Assembly (NCBI GenBank): GCA_021792815.1
Contig: JAJYTX010000024.1
Span: 1-14,514, forward strand
Length of the DNA: 14,514 nt
Direction: 5' to 3'
From: Pseudomonadota bacterium
GTDB lineage: Bacteria; Pseudomonadota; Gammaproteobacteria; Steroidobacterales; Steroidobacteraceae
The notes beneath the pieces were generated by a model. It worked only from the letters and a program-made list of their open reading frames with translations, made no database searches and was not told the DNA's origin. This document shows positions 1-7,148 of the stretch, one piece after another (the stretch's first letter is position 1; the number at the start of each line of letters is the position of its first letter). A program made the translations under genes and the position numbers.

Positions 1-1
1 G

Positions 2-391
2 GCGAGCGCCTGGACCCCGGCCTACCAGGAATACGCGGCGCTGCAGATGCAGCAGAGGTTCGATCTCTTCGCCCATCGCGGCATGACCGAGCGCGACTAC
101 GGCGGCTGGCTGGCCGTGCGTATCGTGGGTAACGCCGTCATGCGGGCCGGGCTCACCGCGCCGCTCGCGATGCGCAGGTACCTGCGCTCGAAAGCGTTCC
201 TGGTGGCCGGCTACAAGGGGCAGGGGCTGACCTCCCCCCGGCGGGACAACCAGCTGCGCCAGCCGGTGCTGCTGTCGACGCCGCTGATGACCGTCTCGAT
301 GTCGCCGCAGCATGGTTTTCTCCACCCCGGCTACACCACCGACACCCTGGGCTTCGACAAACCGGAGACGAAATGTCATTTCGGACGGTGA
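2..391 (+). CDS. pedA1: ABC substrate-binding protein of PQQ-alcohol dehydrogenase system, PedA1-like (3' part only)
   Basis: Open reading frame entering from the left edge; only about the last 129 residues are present. The visible part has a conserved tail that I recognise from the periplasmic binding proteins of PQQ-linked ABC systems: a DYGGWLAVR segment, a GYKGQGL segment followed by NQLRQPVLL, then PQHGFLHPGY and DTLGFDKPE near the end. These proteins are exported and deliver an unknown ligand to a PedB/PedC transporter; in Pseudomonas putida the PedA1A2BC set is needed for rare-earth-dependent growth. The stop codon lies 19 bases inside the next gene, so the two are almost certainly co-transcribed and translationally coupled. 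The N-terminus, signal peptide and promoter lie outside the window. Assignment rests on the C-terminal pattern and the neighbours. Confidence 0.8.
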   Translation, partial: ASAWTPAYQEYAALQMQQRFDLFAHRGMTERDYGGWLAVRIVGNAVMRAGLTAPLAMRRYLRSKAFLVAGYKGQGLTSPRRDNQLRQPVLLSTPLMTVSMSPQHGFLHPGYTTDTLGFDKPETKCHFGR

Positions 392-1362
392 CCGTGCGCC
401 GGGGGGCGCTGCTCGCGGCCGTCGCGGCGCTCGCCTGGTTCGCCGCGGCGGCGCAGGCGAGCGAGCTGTTCGTCACCAACGAAATCGACGATACCGTGAC
501 CGTGCTCAACGGCGAGACCTACCGCAGGATCGCCACGATTCCCACCGACGAGCGGCCCAGGGGAATCGTCGCGACGCCGGATCACCGCTACGTGCTGGTC
601 TGCGACGGCGATTCGAGCAACATCGACGTCATCGACGCCAGGACGCTGAAGGTGGTGCGCCGGATCGCGACCGGCCCGGACCCGGAGACGCTGGCGATGT
701 CCCCGTCGGGCGACAAGATCTACGTGTCGAATGAGAACAATGCCCTGGTCACGGTGATCGATTTCGCCACCGGCAAGTGGATCACGCAGATTCCGGTCGG
801 AATAGAGCCCGAGGGTCTGGCGGTCAGCCGCCACGGGCACACCGTGGTGGTGGTGTCGGAAACGACCAGCATGGCGCACTTCATCGACACCCGGACCTGG
901 AAGGTGGTGGCCAACATCCTGGTGGACACGCGGCCGAGGATCGCGCAATTCACCCACGATCAGCGCTATCTGTGGGTGTCCTCGGAGGTCGGGGGTACGG
1001 TCTCGGTGATCGACCCGCGCAGCCACCGGATCCTGCACGTCATTTATTTCCACATCCCGGGTGTGGACCGGGAGTACATCGGCCCGGTGGGGGTGCGGTT
1101 CACGCCGGATGACCGGACCGCGTTCGTGGCCCTGGGGCGCGCCAATCGGGTGGCGGTCATCAACGCCAGGACCTACAAGGTCGAGAAGTACATCCTGGTC
1201 GGTCAGCGGCCCTGGCAGATCGCGTTCAGCCCGCACCACAAGCGGCTGTTCGTCGTCAACGGACTCACCAATGACGTGACGATCATCGATGTGCCGGCGC
1301 GCCGGGCGGTGCGCTCGGTTCCCGTCGGGCGCCTGCCATGGGGCATCGCGGTGATTCCGTAG
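373..1362 (+). CDS. pedA2: PQQ-catabolism-associated YVTN beta-propeller protein, PedA2-like
   Basis: 329 residues. Residues 1-29 are a signal peptide (RR near the start, an Ala/Leu core, AQA before the probable cut), so the protein is periplasmic. The rest is a series of about seven beta-propeller repeats, each with an F/Y/W-V strand, then a TVxVID-like strand and a threonine- or arginine-rich turn, for example LFVTNEIDDTVTVLN, IYVSNENNALVTVID, LWVSSEVGGTVSVID and LFVVNGLTNDVTIID. This is the length and form of the propeller that sits between the binding protein and the ABC genes in PQQ-linked clusters. Its exact role is unknown; it may bind the same ligand as PedA1 or a metal-chelate. The ATG at 373 is preceded by GGAG at 364-367 and overlaps the upstream gene. 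No catalytic residues are evident. Confidence 0.87.
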   Translation: MSFRTVTVRRGALLAAVAALAWFAAAAQASELFVTNEIDDTVTVLNGETYRRIATIPTDERPRGIVATPDHRYVLVCDGDSSNIDVIDARTLKVVRRIATGPDPETLAMSPSGDKIYVSNENNALVTVIDFATGKWITQIPVGIEPEGLAVSRHGHTVVVVSETTSMAHFIDTRTWKVVANILVDTRPRIAQFTHDQRYLWVSSEVGGTVSVIDPRSHRILHVIYFHIPGVDREYIGPVGVRFTPDDRTAFVALGRANRVAVINARTYKVEKYILVGQRPWQIAFSPHHKRLFVVNGLTNDVTIIDVPARRAVRSVPVGRLPWGIAVIP

Positions 1363-1377
1363 CCGGCGGGCGCGTGC

Positions 1378-2145
1378 TCATTCGACCGGTGAGGTCGCGG
1401 CGGCGCCGATCAGTTTGCGGTGATGGCGCAGGACGTGCTCGCGCAGCCGCTCGATCTCGGCGCCGCAGTGACGGCGGTGGCGCGCCAGATCCACCGGCAG
1501 CTCGTCCACCACCTGGCCCGGAGCCGCCGACAGCAGCACCAGTCGATCGGCGAGCACCAGCGCCTCGCGCAGGTCGTGGGTGACGAACAGCACCGTCGTG
1601 GGGCGTGCCTGCCACAGTCCGAGCAGCAGCTCGTGGAGCTGCTGCACGGTGTCGTGATCGAGCGATACGAAGGGCTCATCCATCAGCAGCAGGTCGGGCT
1701 CGATCGCGAAGGCGCGCGCGATGGCGATGCGACGGCTCATGCCTCCGGAGAGCTGCGGCGGATAAAGGTCCTGCGCCCCGGCGAGACCCACCGCCCGCAG
1801 CATGTCCGTGACGATGGCATCGGCGCCCTGCGGCGGCAGCACCAGCGCGATGTTCTGCCGGACGGTGCGCCACGGAAGCAGCCGCGGTTCCTGAAAGACG
1901 TAGCCGACGCGCGCCGGCTGCCCGTCCGGACGCGCGGCGAGCCGCACCTCGCCGCGGTAATCGTGATCGAGCCCGGCGATGATGTTGAGCAGCGTCGTCT
2001 TGCCGCAGCCCGAGGGACCGACCAGGGCCACGAGCTCGCCGGCGGCGAGCTGCAGCGACAGCTCCTCGAGCGCCGGCTGCGGCTTCGCGCCGCGCGCGCC
2101 CGGATAGCGCTTCTCGCGGATCTGGGCGAGCAGCGCGGGCGTCAC
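1378..2145 (-). CDS. ABC importer ATP-binding protein, SsuB/TauB-like
   Basis: 255 residues from a GTG start at 2145. The GTG overlaps the permease stop codon (GTGA, 4 bp), which is why I prefer it to the longer upstream frame. Walker A is GPSGCGKTT at residues 43-51, the Q-loop is FQEPRLLPW around 84-92, the signature is LSGGM at 132-136, and Walker B is LLLMDEP at 152-158, followed by the H-loop FVTHD. The LLPW after the Q-loop and the overall length are typical of ATPases for nitrate, sulfonate and taurine type importers. It would power import through the adjacent permease from the cytoplasmic face of the inner membrane. It is the last gene of a three-gene minus-strand operon and ends 15 bp from the convergent beta-propeller gene. 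The substrate cannot be told from the sequence. Confidence 0.9.
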   Translation of the reverse strand: MTPALLAQIREKRYPGARGAKPQPALEELSLQLAAGELVALVGPSGCGKTTLLNIIAGLDHDYRGEVRLAARPDGQPARVGYVFQEPRLLPWRTVRQNIALVLPPQGADAIVTDMLRAVGLAGAQDLYPPQLSGGMSRRIAIARAFAIEPDLLLMDEPFVSLDHDTVQQLHELLLGLWQARPTTVLFVTHDLREALVLADRLVLLSAAPGQVVDELPVDLARHRRHCGAEIERLREHVLRHHRKLIGAAATSPVE

Positions 2146-2927
2146 TTGCGCCACCGCCCGGCGCGCCGCTCGAGCGGCTGAAAGACCAGCCATTCGATCA
2201 GCTGGATGACCGCCACGAAGGCGATGGTGTAGGCGAGGATGCCGGTCACGTCGAACTGCTGGAAGTACAGGCCGATCTCGAAGCCGACCCCGTTGCTCAG
2301 CCCGAGCAGCTCGACGATGAGCACGATCTTCCACACCAGCGCCAGGCCCGAGCGGGCGGCCGCGAACAGGTACGGATAGAGCTGCGGCAGGATCACGTGC
2401 CGCAGCGTGCGCCAGCGGCCGACGTGGAAGCTCGCGGCCATGTCCGCATAGTCGCGGTCGAGGGCGCGGGCGCCTTCGCGCAGGGTCACCGCGACCGATG
2501 GGATCTTGTTGAGCGCGACGGCGCCGATCGCCGCCGCCTCGGTGAGCCCGAACCAGACATAGGCGAGCACGATGATCACGAGCGCCGGCAGGTTGAGCAG
2601 CAGCACGAGCCAGCTGTCGAACAGCACGTCCAGGGTCCGCGAGCGGCCCATCACGATGCCGATCACCGTGCCGAGCAGCATCGCCACCATGAAGGCGGCC
2701 GCGACCCGCGCCAGAGTGATGCCCAGATTGAACAGCAGCGGGCCGTGGACGCACAGGCGCGCCAGGTCGAGGAACACGGCGCTCGCCGTGGGCAGCAGCC
2801 GGCTGTGAAGCACATCGCCGGCGATCTGCCACAGGGCGACGAACAGGGCGATCGAGCCGATGCGCTGCGCCAGGGAGGAGGTCACCCGCCAGGACGAGGC
2901 GCGCTGCGCGGTGGGGGTCGCGCTCAT
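2142..2927 (-). CDS. ABC importer permease, SsuC/TauC-like
   Basis: 261 residues, an inner-membrane permease of the binding-protein-dependent type with about six hydrophobic segments (near residues 22-40, 65-95, 105-127, 130-142, 185-210 and 228-250). The cytoplasmic EAA loop that docks on the ATPase is visible at about residues 151-172 (EGARALDRDYADMAASFHVG), followed by the usual RHVILPQLYPYL. Length and loop match the SsuC/TauC group. Its ATG follows directly on the stop codon of the binding-protein gene with no gap; a GGAG lies 14 bases upstream inside that gene. The end overlaps the ATPase start by 4 bp, so the three genes form one tight operon. Confidence 0.9.
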   Translation of the reverse strand: MSATPTAQRASSWRVTSSLAQRIGSIALFVALWQIAGDVLHSRLLPTASAVFLDLARLCVHGPLLFNLGITLARVAAAFMVAMLLGTVIGIVMGRSRTLDVLFDSWLVLLLNLPALVIIVLAYVWFGLTEAAAIGAVALNKIPSVAVTLREGARALDRDYADMAASFHVGRWRTLRHVILPQLYPYLFAAARSGLALVWKIVLIVELLGLSNGVGFEIGLYFQQFDVTGILAYTIAFVAVIQLIEWLVFQPLERRAGRWRK

Positions 2928-3941
2928 TCAGTAGCGCACCGCTCCGAGAAACGTACCGGGCTGCAGGGTCGGACTGGAGCCGACCAGCGTTCGGCCGCCG
3001 ACTTCGGCGAACAGCGCGTACAGGGCCCGGGCCTCGCGCCGCTCGCGGCTGCCCCAGTGGCGCGGAATCCCGGCGCGGAAGCCGTCGCGCAGCGCGTCCA
3101 GCTCGGCGGCATTGCGCGCCCCGGTCCTGCGTCCGAGCCAGGTCCACTCGGCATTCGAGGTGGCGAGGATCGACTCTGCCTGACGCGTGGCGCGCACGAA
3201 GCCGGCCAACGCACGCGGATGCGACTGCGCCCAGCGGGCCGACACGACATAGCCGACGAGCGGAATCGGCGTCTTGAAACCCAGCCGGCGCAGCGCATCG
3301 CTCATCGACAGCACGACCGGCAGCCCGCGGCTCTCGAGCCGCGCGGCGAAGTTCCAGAAGGTGAGCACGGCATCGAGGCGGCCCTCGAGCAGCTCCTGAT
3401 CGAGCAGCGGCGGCGCCCCGAACGACAGACGGACGTCGTGCTCGAGGTCGATGTGCCGCTCCTTCGCGAGCGCCTGCAGGATCACCCAGCTCTTGTCGAG
3501 CGGACTGCCGGCGATGCCGAGCCGCCGATGACGCAGGTCGGCGAGCCGATGGATCGGCGCACCGCGCGCCGCGACCAGCGCGCCGAGATCGGTCGAGAAC
3601 GGAAAGAAGGTCCAGTCGGCCCCGGAAGCCCGTTGCCGCGACACCCACAGCCAGTCCGACACCGCGCAGTCGACCCGTCCGGCCTGCAGCGCCACCAGCG
3701 TCGCCGGAGTGCTCGCCAGGGCGAGCGGATCGATGCGGATGCCATTGGCGCGGGCGAGCCGGTGGTGTGCGATCACATCCATCACCCAGCTCACGGTGCC
3801 GAATTTCAGCACCGCGATGCGCAGCGTGGGCACCGCCCGGGCGATGGCCGGCGCGAGGGCGAAGGCCACGAGAACCGTGGCGAGATATCGGCGGACGCAG
3901 CGCAACGATCGGGTTCCTCGCGGGCTCCGGGCCTGTGGCAT
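2928..3941 (-). CDS. ABC importer periplasmic binding protein, SsuA/NMT1-like
   Basis: 337 residues from the ATG at 3941. I chose this start because it is followed by a good signal peptide (basic residues to about 18, hydrophobic core to 31, probable cut after AIARA at 36), whereas the open frame runs upstream to 4118 with no signal-like sequence. The mature part starts with PTLRIAVLKFG and has the features of the NMT1/SsuA fold: a TPATLVALQAGRVDCAVSD segment reporting binding-site residues, DLRHRRLGIAGSPLDKSW at the lobe hinge, and LLEGRLDAVLTFW. Expected to bind a small organic anion or chelate in the periplasm and pass it to the permease. It is the first gene of the operon and is transcribed away from pedB. 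Its ligand is unknown; the position inside a PQQ/Ped cluster suggests a link to that pathway but does not prove it. Confidence 0.85.
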   Translation of the reverse strand: MPQARSPRGTRSLRCVRRYLATVLVAFALAPAIARAVPTLRIAVLKFGTVSWVMDVIAHHRLARANGIRIDPLALASTPATLVALQAGRVDCAVSDWLWVSRQRASGADWTFFPFSTDLGALVAARGAPIHRLADLRHRRLGIAGSPLDKSWVILQALAKERHIDLEHDVRLSFGAPPLLDQELLEGRLDAVLTFWNFAARLESRGLPVVLSMSDALRRLGFKTPIPLVGYVVSARWAQSHPRALAGFVRATRQAESILATSNAEWTWLGRRTGARNAAELDALRDGFRAGIPRHWGSRERREARALYALFAEVGGRTLVGSSPTLQPGTFLGAVRY

Positions 3942-4247
3942 CGTCTCGCCTGGGATCGTGCATCGCCGCCAAGGGCCGTACAAGCCTCTGTACGGCGGGC
4001 GCCCGGCATTATGGCATACTGTTCCTGATACGACACAGTTCGGCCGTGTTTCCCGGCCGCTCCCTGCCGTTGGGATCGGCGATTGGCGGGGCGGGAAAAT
4101 TGTTGTCAAATGGCTCACCGGGAACGGACGCGTGCCGCATCACCGGATGAGCGCAGCGGGGCCGGTGTGCCGGCGCGTTGCGGCGCGGTGCGTGCCACCA
4201 ACACGACCGGCCGCGCCGGGGCGTCGGCCACGAAGCGGTGAGGCGCG
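3942..4247. promoter_or_regulatory. Divergent intergenic region between the SsuABC-like operon and pedBC
   Basis: 306 bp with no convincing gene; it must hold the promoter of the minus-strand ABC operon and probably one for pedBC. On the minus strand I see a CATAAT (4008-4013), which could be a -10 box but lacks a good -35, and a perfect TTGACA (4104-4109) whose best -10 partner, GCCAAT at 16 bp, is poor. The patch 4096-4112 is clearly more AT-rich than its surroundings. A strong inverted repeat lies at 3975-3996 and the palindrome CGGGCGCCCG at 3996-4005. The ribosome binding site for pedB is GAGG at 4240-4243. No promoter here is certain. Confidence 0.5.
3975..3996. repeat. Perfect 8-bp inverted repeat with 6-bp spacer (operator or leader hairpin)
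   Basis: GCCGTACA at 3975-3982 and TGTACGGC at 3989-3996 are exact reverse complements separated by AGCCTC. It lies 34 bases upstream of the minus-strand binding-protein ATG. It could be a dyad operator (core GTACA-N6-TGTAC) or, if transcribed, an 8-bp stem in the leader. There is no run of T on either side, so a terminator is unlikely. Confidence 0.6.
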
Positions 4248-5039
4248 ATGGTGGATCTGGAAACACATGCGGCGCAGCGAGTACTGGCCGAGGAGCCGGA
4301 TCGGCAGGCGCCGCCGCTCGCCGTCGAGGGGCTGAGCCACGCGTTCGGCGAGCGGCAGGCGCTGCGCCAGGTGTCCTTCACGCTCAACCGGGGCGACCGT
4401 ACGATGCTGCTCGGCCTCAATGGCGCGGGCAAGACCACGCTGTTCTCCCTGATCACCCGGCTGTACAACCATCGCAGCGGCTCGATCCGCATCTTCGGCT
4501 GGGAGATCAAGCGCAGACCCTCCGAGGCGCTCGCGCGGCTCGGCGTGGTATTCCAGCTGCCGACCCTCGACCTGGAGCTGTCGGTGGCGCAGAACCTGTA
4601 TTACCACGCGGCGCTGCACGGCCTGCCGCGCCGCGAGGCCGCGGTCCGCCTCAGGCGCGAGATCGAGCGCGTCGGTCTGACCGACCGGCTGCGCGAGAAC
4701 GCGCGCACCTTGAGCGGCGGCCAACGGCGCCGCGTGGAAATCGCGCGCGCGCTGATCCATCGGCCGCGGCTGCTGCTGCTCGATGAGCCGACGGTCGGGC
4801 TCGATGTCGCGAGCCGCCAGTTCATGCTCGATCACGTGCGCATGCTGTGCCGCGAAGAGGGCATCGCCGCGCTGTGGGCCACCCACCTGATCGACGAGGT
4901 CGATGCGTCGGCGCGGGTGATCGTGCTGCACCGGGGGCGGATTCTCGCCGAAGGACCGGTGCCCGAGGTCATCCGCCAGGCCAATGCCGCCTCGATGCGC
5001 GAGGCGTTCGACAAGCTCACCGGCGAGCACGGCGAATGA
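4248..5039 (+). CDS. pedB: ABC transporter ATP-binding protein of PQQ-alcohol dehydrogenase system, PedB-like
   Basis: 263 residues. Walker A GLNGAGKTT at 56-64, Q-loop glutamine 103 in VVFQLPTLDLELSV, signature LSGGQ at 155-159, Walker B LLLLDEP at 175-181 and H-loop histidine 213 in ATHLIDEVD. The LPTLDLELSVAQNL segment after the Q-loop is what I associate with ATPases of the PQQ-linked ABC-2 family, which pair with PedC. The ATG has GAGG four bases upstream, and the gene overlaps the permease start by 4 bp (ATGA). It is separated from pedA1/pedA2 by the antiparallel ABC operon, whereas these genes are normally contiguous. Direction of transport is not settled: the membrane partner is an ABC-2 (often exporter) type, although PedA1A2BC is genetically required for rare-earth-dependent growth. 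Confidence 0.88.
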   Translation: MVDLETHAAQRVLAEEPDRQAPPLAVEGLSHAFGERQALRQVSFTLNRGDRTMLLGLNGAGKTTLFSLITRLYNHRSGSIRIFGWEIKRRPSEALARLGVVFQLPTLDLELSVAQNLYYHAALHGLPRREAAVRLRREIERVGLTDRLRENARTLSGGQRRRVEIARALIHRPRLLLLDEPTVGLDVASRQFMLDHVRMLCREEGIAALWATHLIDEVDASARVIVLHRGRILAEGPVPEVIRQANAASMREAFDKLTGEHGE

Positions 5040-5842
5040 AACCCATCCATTACTACCGCTGCATGCGCGGCATCGTCTGGCGCGAGGCGCTGCGCTTCCT
5101 CAACCAGCGCGGCCGGTTCCTCGCCGCCCTGGTGCGGCCGCTGGTGTGGCTGCTGATCTTCGCCACCGGGTTTCGCTTCGTGCTCGGCGTGTCGATCATT
5201 CCGCCTTACCAGACCTACATCCCCTATCAGGTCTACATCGCGCCCGGCCTCATCGGCATGATCCTGATGTTCCAGGGCATGCAGAGCTCGCTGTCGATGG
5301 TCTGGGACCGCGAGACCGGCAGCATGCGCACGCTGCTGGTGAGCCCGCTGCCGCGCTGGTACCTGCTGCTCTCGAAGCTGGTCGCGGCGGTCATCGTCTC
5401 GGTGCTGCAGGCGTATGTGTTCCTGATCATCGGCTATTTCTGGGGGATTCATCCGCCGCGCCTCGGCTACCTCACGGTGCTCCCGGCGCTGATCCTCTCG
5501 GGCATGATGCTGAGCGCGCTCGGACTGTTTCTGTCCTCGGTGATCCGCCAGCTGGAGAATTTCGCGGGCGTGATGAATTTCGTGATCTTCCCGATGTTCT
5601 TCGCCTCCTCGGCGCTGTATCCGCTGTGGACCGTGAAGCAGGCGAACCTGCTGCTGTACCGTATCTGCATGGCCAATCCGTTCACGCATGCGGTGGAGCT
5701 GGTGCGCTTCGCGCTCTACGAGAAATTCAACCATCGGTCCTTCGCCGTGGTCGGCGGCTGCCTGGTGCTGTTCATGATCCTGGCGATACTCGGTTACGAT
5801 CCCGGGCGCGGGCTCATCGCCCGGCGGGCCGGCGGCGATTGA
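5036..5842 (+). CDS. pedC: ABC-2 type permease of PQQ-alcohol dehydrogenase system, PedC-like
   Basis: 268 residues from the ATG at 5036, which overlaps the pedB stop (ATGA). The frame is open upstream to 4847 but that part is out-of-frame pedB sequence. About six hydrophobic segments, with the ABC-2 landmarks PGLIGMILMFQGMQ, MVWDRETGSMRTLLVSPLPRWYLLLSKL in the cytoplasmic loop, and FPMFFASSALYPLW before the last helix. It should form the inner-membrane channel with PedB. The stop codon abuts the stop of the convergent DUF4010 gene: TGATCA at 5840-5845 supplies both stops with no spacer. No terminator is visible here. Confidence 0.88.
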   Translation: MKPIHYYRCMRGIVWREALRFLNQRGRFLAALVRPLVWLLIFATGFRFVLGVSIIPPYQTYIPYQVYIAPGLIGMILMFQGMQSSLSMVWDRETGSMRTLLVSPLPRWYLLLSKLVAAVIVSVLQAYVFLIIGYFWGIHPPRLGYLTVLPALILSGMMLSALGLFLSSVIRQLENFAGVMNFVIFPMFFASSALYPLWTVKQANLLLYRICMANPFTHAVELVRFALYEKFNHRSFAVVGGCLVLFMILAILGYDPGRGLIARRAGGD

Positions 5843-7117
5843 TCAACGCGGCAGCGTCAGCAGCGCCAGGGCGAGTCCCGCCGCGGCGGTCACCAGCAGC
5901 GCCAGCGCCGGCCGCCGGCAGGCGCGCAGGCCGCCGAAGGCGAGCGCGTACCCGGCATTCATCATGTTGTTGGATGATGCGGCGATCAGGATCGCCGCGC
6001 CGATGCCGCGCACAGGCAGGCCGGCGACGCTGCCCTGCGCGAGGCTCAGCACGAATGGATTGATGTCCGACACGCCGGCGACGCCTCCGAGCGCGTACAG
6101 GCCCGGGCTGCCGAAGCGGCTGCGAACCCAGCTCGAGGCCAACGCCACGAGCACGAACAGCACCGCGAAACTGACCGCCGCCGGCAGTTGCAGCGGGTTC
6201 ATCGCCGGCAGGTTCGCGCGCGCGGGTGCAGCCGGCGCGCCGCGGCGCAGCCACTGCCAGCCGGCGATGAGGCCGGCGAGCGCCGCGAGCGCCGCCACCC
6301 GCGGCAGCAGCAGCCAGGCCACCGGGCGGTTGAACAGCGCCACCACCACATCGATGCGCAGGTACATCACGGCCGTGGCGATCACGATGCCGACGGTTGC
6401 CTCGGGATGCGCCGCCGCGGATGCCTTCTGGTCGCGCGCAAGCGCGACGGTGGTGGCGGTCGAGGAGTAGGCGCCGCCGAGAATCGCGGGCAGCAGCGCG
6501 CCCCTGTGCGGCAGATAGCGCTGCAGCAGATAGCTCACATAGGAGAGGGTCGAGACCGCGACCAGCGCCAGCCAGACCTCGAACGGGGTGATCGGCGTCC
6601 AGGGAAGCAGCGGCCGGTCAGGCACCAGCGGCAGCACCACTCCGACCAGGATGAGGAACTTGCCGAGCGTGTAGATCTCCTCGCGAGCCAGCTGTCGCAC
6701 GGCGTGGTGCAGCGCTTCGCGGCCCTCGAGCAGCAGCCCCGCCGCGACCGATGCCGAGATGAGCAGCCACGGTGGGCGGCTGAGGGCGATCGGCCCGAAG
6801 GTATAGGCGAGCACGTTCGCAGCGGGGATGATCAGACTGGGGCGCTGCCGCGGCTTGCGGCCGGCCACCCGCAGGTGCGCATGCAGCCAGGCGGCGAGCG
6901 CCACGAGACCGGCGAGGTACGGCAGCAGCGAGCGCGGATCGAGCCGGTACAGCACGGCGCCGAGGAGCGCGAGCATGGGGAAGGTGCGGATCCCGCCCGG
7001 GCTCGAGCGCGCCTGGCGCTTGTAGATCCCCTCGAACGCGAGTCCCATGAACAGGGCCATGCCGAGCGCGAGGCCCAGGCGCTCGAGCAGCTGCAGCGAT
7101 GTGCGTTCGTCGAACAT
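5843..7117 (-). CDS. MgtC/SapB-family inner-membrane protein with DUF4010 domain
   Basis: 424 residues, almost entirely hydrophobic, with about 10-12 predicted membrane segments. The N-terminal part (to about 130) has an MgtC/SapB-like LGLALGMALFMGLAFE helix followed by GGIRTFPMLALLGA at 41-54. The C-terminal part carries the DUF4010 motif GGAYSSTATTVALAR at 214-228 and later SDINPFVLSL and SSNNMMNAGYALAFGG, whose small and polar residues inside a membrane protein suggest a transport path. The function of DUF4010 proteins is not known. It lies 31 bp downstream of the TonB receptor on the same strand, so the two are probably one operon; the receptor link suggests a role in moving the imported ligand or metal across the inner membrane. 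That role is inference. The ribosome binding site is weak (GAGAGCC). Confidence 0.85.
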   Translation of the reverse strand: MFDERTSLQLLERLGLALGMALFMGLAFEGIYKRQARSSPGGIRTFPMLALLGAVLYRLDPRSLLPYLAGLVALAAWLHAHLRVAGRKPRQRPSLIIPAANVLAYTFGPIALSRPPWLLISASVAAGLLLEGREALHHAVRQLAREEIYTLGKFLILVGVVLPLVPDRPLLPWTPITPFEVWLALVAVSTLSYVSYLLQRYLPHRGALLPAILGGAYSSTATTVALARDQKASAAAHPEATVGIVIATAVMYLRIDVVVALFNRPVAWLLLPRVAALAALAGLIAGWQWLRRGAPAAPARANLPAMNPLQLPAAVSFAVLFVLVALASSWVRSRFGSPGLYALGGVAGVSDINPFVLSLAQGSVAGLPVRGIGAAILIAASSNNMMNAGYALAFGGLRACRRPALALLVTAAAGLALALLTLPR

Positions 7118-7148
7118 GATGGCAGGCTCTCAGCCGGCGCGCGGCCGA

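Noticed and set aside
1363..1377. Terminator between the convergent pedA2 and ATPase genes
   Set aside because: Only 15 bp, with no stem or T run.
1378..3972. A continuous 864-codon minus-strand open frame
   Set aside because: Only its last 255 codons have protein-like content (the ABC ATPase). The upstream part is Arg/Pro/Ala-rich out-of-frame reading of the permease and binding-protein genes, kept open by high GC.
2397..4028. A 543-codon plus-strand open frame
   Set aside because: Antisense to the permease and binding-protein genes; composition is Arg/Gln/Glu/His-rich with no domain, typical of a shadow frame.
4103..4131. TTGTCA at 4103-4108 as a -35 box for pedB
   Set aside because: No acceptable -10 hexamer at 16-18 bp; the position 17 bp downstream is GGACGC.
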